Assembly (NCBI RefSeq): GCF_964275005.1
Contig: NC_092694.1
Location: 27,958,632-28,022,631, forward strand
Reading direction: 5' to 3'
DNA length: 64,000 nucleotides
Source: Diadema setosum
Taxonomy: Eukaryota > Echinodermata > Echinoidea > Diadematoida > Diadematidae
Below the pieces are notes generated by a model. It did no database searches and had not been told where the DNA came from. It saw nothing but the letters and a program-made list of their open reading frames with translations. This document shows, one piece after another, positions 57,131 to 64,000 of the stretch. Position numbers and translations under genes: made by a program. The stretch's first letter is position 1, and every line of letters starts with the position of its first letter.

Positions 57131-59850
57131 TAATGGTAAACATGATAATGTTCTAGAGGGCATCCATAGGCCCTGCTTATCAACGAGTCATTACCTTTCA
57201 CCTATGAAAAACACACAAGGTCAAAGACCTCCGTTGAAATATGAGGATATTAATATTGATATTGCGATGATTAATACAATGTATTTAATTGTTCATGATG
57301 TAGGGCTTACAAACCATGGATTTCTGTTACGAAAAAAAGGGGCTACTCATTCCGCAGAACTTTGGAAATTATCTACATCGGGTATGTGCACAGAGCAAGG
57401 GCAGTCGATCTGTTTTCACGGGGGGGGGGGGCTTGGAAAATATGTGTAAACATAAGTCCATGGTGCAAGGGAGTGGAGCGGAGGGGGAGGGTGTGTGTGG
57501 TGATTGGATTTCGCATACTTAGACCTGAAATCAGTGATATAATGCAGCTCTTGCTTAACGTTCATCACTTATATGGAAGTTGATGGAATGTGGGGGCATC
57601 TCACCCCCCCCCCCCAACGAAGTTTTTTAATTTTTTAGAATCTGATGCATACGTTTCGTGGAAAAATTGGAAAATTATGGATCGCGAAAGTGTACCAAGT
57701 CTATATGGATGGGAACCAAGGAAGGGCAGCATTGGAGAGGGTAGGGTATTCCACTCCCATTCGAGAGAGCTCTTGGATTTTTAGAAATGAGATTCAACGA
57801 TCTGGCACACATGCACTTTTGGAGGAATATCTCGAAATTTGTATCAGAGAGGTGTAGTAAGTCTGCCATTTTTTTTTTTTTTGGGGGGGGGGGGGGGAGA
57901 CCAATCGAGGGAAGGATGTGGGTGGAGGTATCCCCCTCAATCATTATGGAGTTTTTGCATTCTTTTGTTTGCAATTCAATGACCTTGTGCCACTCTTGGT
58001 TGAATTACCTTTTGGAGAAAAAAAATGCCCATCCCCAAATGTGTAGCCATAATCAATGCATGGAGGGTAGACTTATATAGCAAGAGGAGGGTATGAAAGG
58101 GGCTGTCCTCCAACCCTTCCCATGTGAGGGAGCCTTTACATTAAAGATAATAAAAAGTTTTGGTACCTCAAAAGTTTCCCTGAATTTCCGTGTTTCAGGT
58201 TAAAGTATCTATCATATAACTAACACTGTGAGACTTACTCGCCCCAAAGTGCTCTCATTTCTTAGTAATCATGCAATTAACTGCGACCAGCAGCCCCATA
58301 CGCATAGCGTAATGGGACTTCGCATTGTAGCATTCAGGATCATGACAGATTTAGTATCGCGCGTAAATATCCACTTAAAATCCACAAAATTCTTCAATTT
58401 GAAGACTTACAAATTAAGTTGAAGTCTTGAAAACAGGCTTTGGGCAACGTTTGGTTCTGCCAATGGTCCCTTTCTGTTCGAATTGATGACTGAATGTGAC
58501 TCGGTCGAGAGGACCTTGGGAGAGCTACATACACTGATTACTACGACCAGCGCATACGCACACATCACATGCGAACAAATTTCAAATCCATGAACGGATA
58601 AGATGTTTGTGTGCGCATGCGCTGGCCGTCTATTCAGTGTAGCTCTCCCAAGGTCCTCTCGACCGAGTCTCATTCGTTCATCAATTCGAACAGAAAGGGA
58701 CTATTGGCAAAACCAAACGTTGCCCAAAGCCTGTTTTCAATGCTTCAACTTAACTGGTAAGTCTTCAAATTGAAGAAATTTTTGGATTTTAAGTTGATAT
58801 TTACCCGCGATACTAAATCTGTCATGATCCTGTAAGCTACAATGCGAAGCCCCATTTAGCTATGCGTATGGGGCTGCTGGTCGCAGTTAGCTATACAGTA
58901 TGCGTATGGGGCTGCACGCTGCTGGTCGCAGTTATCTCGCACAATACGTGTACAACCTCGCCGCCGCCGTCGGCTCAGGTACGAAACCATTATTGAATGA
59001 TTACTAAGACATGAGAGCACTTTGGGGCGAGTAAGTCTCACAGTGTTAGTTATATGAAAGGTACTTTAACCTGAAACACAAACTAAGACAAAGAAATTCA
59101 GGGAAACTTTTGAGGTAATACCAAAACTTTATATTATCTTTAAGAATAGAAATAAAAAAAAAAAAATCTTGTACATACATTTATGATGAAATATTTGGGG
59201 AATTATCAGTAAAAGGAGTGTACTGAATCTATGGGTAGAAACCGAGGAGGAAAGGGTTAATTGAAAGGGGATACCCTACCCCCTCCAACAAGAGGGCTTT
59301 TCTTTACTTTGATTTTCTTTACTTTTTGATGATATAGTAACAAAAATGGTTAATCTCAAAAGTACTAAGTATTTATGGAAGGGGGCCTAATGGAAGAGGG
59401 TGTGGGGAAGGGGTATGCAGAGGAAATTTTGCCTTTTAATCTGGTGCATACTATAGGTGAAATGTTCAGACAATTTATTTCCTATCAAAAAAAAAAAAAA
59501 AAAACATGTCAGGAAATATAAACCTGGAGGCAAAATTGTATGTCTGCACCACTCCCCATCCCCATATTTTCTCGGGAGGCGGGGAAACTGCCTCTTGCCC
59601 TCCACGATGGACACCCGTGCATGCGGGAAAGCCTTTTCATCTTTAGAATTCAAATTAAAATATCTCGTAAAAACTATTTTTCATAGAATTAGGGAAATTA
59701 TCAATCCCCAAATTATGCTATATCTGTGGAAGGAACCGAGCAGGGGGAAGGAATCTATTGGAAGGAGATATCCCCTCTCACAAAAGGGAGATTTTGCATT
59801 TCAGAATTAAATTTCAACAATCTGATGCACAATTAAAGTGAAAAACCTGG
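57131..59850. repeat. Degenerate ~200-bp repeat region, interrupted by a foldback
   Basis: Purine-rich blocks with GATCTGGCACAC, AATCTGATGCAC and GGAAGGAACCGAG, and G-runs, recur loosely at about 57,590-57,850, 59,215-59,300, 59,390-59,460 and 59,700-59,830. Units are too worn to define a consensus by eye. Confidence 0.4.
58141..59143. mobile_element. 1.0-kb foldback element with TTAA ends
   Basis: Arms of about 420-500 bp (58,141-58,560 and 58,640-59,143) are inverse copies meeting at about 58,600. For example GACTCGGTCGAGAGGACC at 58,498 and its inverse near 58,655. Both ends are TTAAAGATAATA-like, with TTAA at 58,141-58,144 and 59,140-59,143. The right arm holds an extra local duplication of GCGTATGGGGCTGC. 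RNA from it would form a long hairpin. Confidence 0.75.
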
Positions 59851-60164
59851 GCAGTTTTCTGTCTAAAAAGCAAAAAAAAAAAAAAAAAGAAAAGAAAAAA
59901 AGAAGAAGCAAAAAACAAAACAAAACAAAACAAAACAAAGTCAACATCTGAGGAATTATTGGGGTGGGGGTCAATTACCCCTGACACTACCCCACCCCTA
60001 GTCCAAATCAATATCACGGCATGTGCATGCGTCCACTTATTCGTATCTGCGTCCACTTATTCGTATCTATCCGCGGCGGACGTAACCCACCGTAAGGCAC
60101 TGTGTGAGTATGGCATTATCTGGACACCTTATACAATTAATTGGTCTACAGGTGGCGCTGTTCA

Positions 60165-60415
60165 TCCTGTCGGTCTCGTGGACCTTCTTTGCTTAGTGTT
60201 GGTCTCGTGAGCCTCTTTTGCCTAGTGTTGGTCTCGTGAGCATTTTGTTCGTAGTGTCGAAGACATGGGCTGTATAACTCGTGGGATTATTTTACTTGAT
60301 GTCGAACTCGTGGGCTTTATTAACTCAGTGTCGAACTCGTGGTCTGTATAACTAGTGGGCTGTATGACTTGTGAGCTGTGTGACAAAGGGACTCGTGGGT
60401 GTCGGTCTCGTGACG
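60165..60415. repeat. Degenerate minisatellite, GTCTCGTG/ACTCGTGGGCTGTAT words
   Basis: GGTCTCGTG recurs at about 60,172, 60,202 and 60,232, then AACTCGTGG and ACTCGTGGG-type units follow, ~30 bp apart and drifting. Confidence 0.55.
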
Positions 60416-60921
60416 TGCACCCCTTTATAGTGACAGATGTGCCCCGTGTATATTTTTTGTGTTAGGTACCTGCCGTCTCAATCAGAACACATCCATTTTG
60501 GGTCTCCATCACGGACGTTCGCTGTAATTGTCACAAATTCTATGCCTTTATACATTTTTGTTTTTATTTTCACAACAATTTTTCTCTCATTGTAAGTGGC
60601 CTGAACATGGCACGACCAAAAAGAAAGCAAAAAAAATCCGAAAAGTGCTACGCAGTCACATTCGGAATACATTGAAACGAAAAGGATGAAATGACGAAAG
60701 AAGTCTGTAATCGGCATGTGGCAAGAAGAAACGCGAAAGTTTCAAAAGAACGTGAAGGCAATTAGATGAAAACGAGAAGAAACTGAGAAGGGATTGAGCT
60801 CCAACAAGAAAAGAATTGTCAATACACTCCCGTTATAACTAATTCCTCTGGAGGGGCTGTTTTTGTTCATTTTTTTATTCATCGAAATGTCGTCATAAGC
60901 GAACAGAAATAATGCAGTATA

Positions 60922-62144
60922 CAGTCAAACCTGCCTATAGTGGCCACCCAAGGGAAACGAAAAAAAGTGGCAGTTATAGACAGGTGGTCGCTATAGACAG
61001 GTAATCCAACTTTGTATACATGTATCATCGTTATAAATGTGACCGTGCACCACAAAACGAACAAAAAGTCGCATACACTGATTTTGTGTGAGGACTGACA
61101 ATAGGTAAAATGGGTCAAACGAGCCGAAGTTAACTTTTTCATATTTTCTGAAAGAACAAGTCTTCTCCTACATTATACTAAAATTTGGGATCATAAAACT
61201 GACAGAAAAGTGTGGTTTTTAGCCGTTTTTTCTGGAACATTATTTGGCAGAGTAGTGTGATTAATTATTTCTTTACAGTCCCGTTTTCATTTCTTAAAAA
61301 TCTTGTACACACTCTTCACTTTCTAGTCCTATAACTTTTGAAAGGATGGCGATACTGCTTTGAAATTTGGCATTAATTAAGGACAAAATGTGTTAATAAG
61401 GCATGATCGATTTCAATTACATCTGTCAATCCCGTCATTGTTGTTATTCCGGTGGTTTACGTTCTGTTTTTTTGTCCCATTCATTCCACAGCCATTACGG
61501 CTTGGTAAAGATTAAGCGCTTGAGTAGACACTGTACTTCAGAGCCTCTTTTCTCAGTTTACACTCTTCCTGAGTGTGTGCCTTCTTTCCATTATTTAGAT
61601 AGGTTAAGAGAGTCCATTTGATTTGAGTTATACATCATTTTAAAGCTTAAAGTCTGCTCTTTCAGAATGTACTCTTAACTAAAATTTCATATTTGGCGAT
61701 TTTTTGTTTGTTTTGTGATGCAGGGTCACAAATTATGTACATGTGTATACGTATACACAGGTGTGTTACTGATATGGACAATGTTTATCACCGGTTGCAC
61801 AGTCGCATATGCACAGTCGTGAAGAAATTACGCTTAACACTAGTGCATTGCTATGATTGAATGATTGATGAATGCAGCGGTGGCGATCACTGGACGTTGC
61901 CCCATGAATGACTGGCACGGCTACAAAGCAGAAAAACATGCTGAATTGTCGGCTTGGCTACGGCTCCATCGGGTCTGTGGCCGCTATAAACAGGTTAAAA
62001 TCCACCGCGGGAAACAACATTTGTGCCGCGTTAGACAGGTGGCCGCTATACACAAGGTCTTTAACACGGCTTTTATCGGGGGAGGGGGAGGGGGATTTTA
62101 CAGAGGCCGCTAAAAATAGTTGGCCGCTAAGACAGGTTTGACTG
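60922..62144. mobile_element. TA-flanked pogo/Tigger-like MITE, split by a later insertion
   Basis: The ends CAGTCAAACCTGCCTATAGT and the inverse of a close variant (AGACAGGTTTGACTG) are each flanked by TA (60,920-60,921 and 62,145-62,146). Internal AGTGGCAGTTATAGACAGG-type repeats fit this style of MITE. The element would be about 530 bp; the GTGACC MITE at 61,039-61,729 accounts for the extra length. Confidence 0.8.
61039..61729 (-). mobile_element. GTGACC MITE nested in the pogo-like element
   Basis: 691 bp, both ends, perfect 4-bp duplication AAAT (61,035-61,038 and 61,730-61,733). Confidence 0.88.
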
Positions 62145-62369
62145 TACAATTATTGTCTGATGAAAATACGCAAATCCTCCGTTTACCATAACATGCAGTT
62201 TTTTAATGCTCATCAATGAAAAGCAATGTTTATTTGCAATTCTGTCTCTTGTATCTTTGTATTTATTTTACATTTAAGAGACAAAGATATCGTCAATTTG
62301 TTTGTGCTTTTGTGCTTACTTTGAAATCACATGTCAAAAAAGTGATGATTTAGTAATAGGTTTGAGGTA

Positions 62370-62845
62370 GCACTTTGATACGTTCGCTCTTCCAAAGATT
62401 CGTTACTCCGAATATCCGTTATTCCCTGGATTCATTATTCCAAAGGTTTGTTACTCTAAAAATGAAAAAAAAAAAGTTCATAATTATTTCAGGAGGTTCA
62501 GCATTAAGAATGTTCTTATTCCGAAGGTTTGTTAATCCGAAATTTCAATATTAAGGTTCACTATTTTTGAGGTCCGTTATTCTAAAAGTGGAATGGACCA
62601 GTCCTGATATTTGTTAAGGTGAAAAAGATGTCACGAGGTTTTAAATCTGGAGGCTTTGGTTGTTAATTGGTTTCTCCAAATTTGAATCATGAACCTTATT
62701 TCATGTTCCAATTAAAACACACAAACCTTTCGATTAATCTTCGGGGATTCCTATCATTCACCGAATAAAAAAAAAAAGCTTCATGATTCTACAAACCTTA
62801 TTCATTTTCGGATTTACAAACAGTACGAATAACGAGCCTACGAAA
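62370..62845. repeat. Array of TTCGTTATTCCGAA-type words
   Basis: TTCGTTACTCCGAA, CCGTTATTCC, TTCATTATTCCAAAGG, TTATTCCGAAGGTTTGTTA and similar words repeat, both orientations, drifting. Non-coding. Confidence 0.6.
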
Positions 62846-62849
62846 TTAT

Positions 62850-63290
62850 GTGCCACAAAATGTTCGTTATAACAAACCATGATTATTGTATAATATCGAA
62901 GTCACAAACATCCATCTAAGTTATATGGACTTAGTGTGTTTTGTTATGACGAAACTTCTGAGTAACGAACCTTATATCGTTTCTGACTAAATAATAACAA
63001 AAATTCTCCTCGGTAACGGTGTGTAACACAAGGAGCAAACACAGAGGGATTTATTCTAATACACACTGAAACGTGAAGCGTTTGCCCTCCGCAGTTAAAC
63101 TTCGTATTTCGAAGACGGAACACATTTCTTTTTTTTTTCTCTGTCAATTCTTTGTCATATTCAGCTGTGACAGTGTTCGTTTTAAGCAAATTTTACGTTG
63201 TAGACGTTAGATAGCAAATTTAGGACCTGAATCTTTACTTCGTGATTACGAAATTTTGATAAATATATTCTCAAAGACATGCACTATATA
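62850..63290. mobile_element. Old reverse copy of the 7.7-kb pogo-like MITE
   Basis: Read in reverse, 63,260-63,165 follows 7,775-7,862 (ACGAAGTAAA, AACGTCTAC, GCTTAAAACGAACAC). Ends are worn away. Confidence 0.45.
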
Positions 63291-64000
63291 TCGCGATTAC
63301 ATGGGGGCGTTAAATTCTTGAAATCGGTCAACTCTCAATGCGATCTTCTTCCATTTTTTTCTTTTTCATACGGACTTGGGTTAAATTACCGATCTTCAGT
63401 TAAGACATCTACAGTTATAATAAAGGATGTTGTCAAAAAGATCATCCAATTTATTTGGCTAATTGTAATGGCAGCAATGTGTGTGGAAAATAGTGGGTTT
63501 TTTTTTTTCAATTTTAAGAGGTTACCGATGGCCTGCTTACAACCGACGAGAAATGACATTTCATTTAATTCTTTTAACCTGAAGTGTAAATTTACAAAAG
63601 GTGGACGTTATAATTACAGAGTTCACTGACTTGCTTGATGAAACATACTAGCGACAAGGCGTAATGTTTCATCAGATGAACTACGTCAATGAGATTACAC
63701 ACCGTGTACGTTTGTACGTTCATCTACGAGAGATGGAAAAGTGTTTTTTTTATTATTATTATTATTATTCATCAGCATGAAAACATAAACAAGCTTTTAT
63801 AATTGAGAATTGCTAATAACTACTAAGGATTTTGCAGAGGAGTTTGTTCTCGACATGAAATCGCTGATTGTAATGTTACTATGTTTTTTCATTTGAACGA
63901 TAACGAGTCCTTTGTCAATGTATTCAATTGCCTTTTTCGTACTTTTTTAACGAGTGTGGGTAATGCACGGGCATGACTTTGTGTGTATGTGTATATCCAC
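63291..64000. other. Right edge, nothing recognised
   Basis: A 116-codon plus ORF (63,279-63,629) has no recognisable domain. AT-rich with T-runs and an (ATT)n stretch at about 63,750. Confidence 0.35.

Noticed and set aside
60478-60717. Minus ORF with a hydrophobic stretch (CVALFGFFLLSFW), considered as the missing signal exon of the receptor
   Set aside because: No phase-1 donor inside the frame before the stop, so it cannot join the WSC exon.

Overview
The window is animal genomic DNA. Genes are spread over many short exons with GT-AG introns, there is no bacterial-style gene packing, and most of the sequence is AT-rich intergenic or intronic DNA full of DNA transposons, foldbacks and tandem repeats. 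Adhesion-GPCR architecture, many TIR elements and echinoderm-like simple repeats (TTCGTTATTCC arrays, TAACGTTA/AGATCTAGA tracts) suggest a marine invertebrate deuterostome, probably an echinoderm. This is inference from style, not a database match.

The best-supported gene is a minus-strand adhesion G-protein-coupled receptor, 49,954 down to 37,031, in 11 visible exons. Their reading frame and splice phases join without conflict over about 757 residues. It reads, N to C: a WSC (putative carbohydrate-binding) domain, a Thr/Pro linker, a short Cys-rich piece, a GAIN domain with a GPS cleavage motif and tethered agonist, seven transmembrane helices and a short tail. Its first exon(s) lie above 49,954 and were not found. 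WSC on an adhesion-GPCR scaffold is the most interesting protein finding.

At the left edge, 405-530 (minus) looks like the first coding exon of a gene leaving the window, with a strong start context, a perfect donor and a TATA-like box. At 19,669-19,771 (minus) is a probable signal-peptide exon. A duplicated exon-like sequence near 14.0 and 13.5 kb may resemble the start of an EMI domain. These are candidates only. A tRNA-Thr(AGT)-like sequence lies at 12.52 kb.

Region by region: 1.27-16.83 kb is bounded by perfect 34-bp inverted repeats and interrupts an interspersed repeat that is continuous across the same point at 51.1 kb, so this whole 15.6-kb block appears to be one inserted element. 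Inside it a second perfect 31-bp inverted pair (1,998-10,377) has ATTT on both sides. 20.0-21.6 kb holds three copies of a TTAA-flanked MITE. 25.29-27.57 kb is a hAT-like element (8-bp duplication) swollen by nine ~170-bp repeats. 31.7-37 kb is dominated by a ~690-bp MITE family beginning GTGACC with 4-bp A/T duplications, also at 51.4, 52.2, 54.4 and 61.0 kb. 37.0-50.0 kb is the receptor gene. 56.2-57.1 kb is a ~163-bp satellite packed with AGGTCA hexamers as DR4 and inverted-repeat-1 pairs. 58.1-59.1 kb is a 1-kb foldback. 60.9-62.1 kb is a TA-flanked pogo/Tigger-like MITE that received a GTGACC element.

No recognisable retroviral, LTR or Polinton coding sequence, and no complete transposase, was seen.
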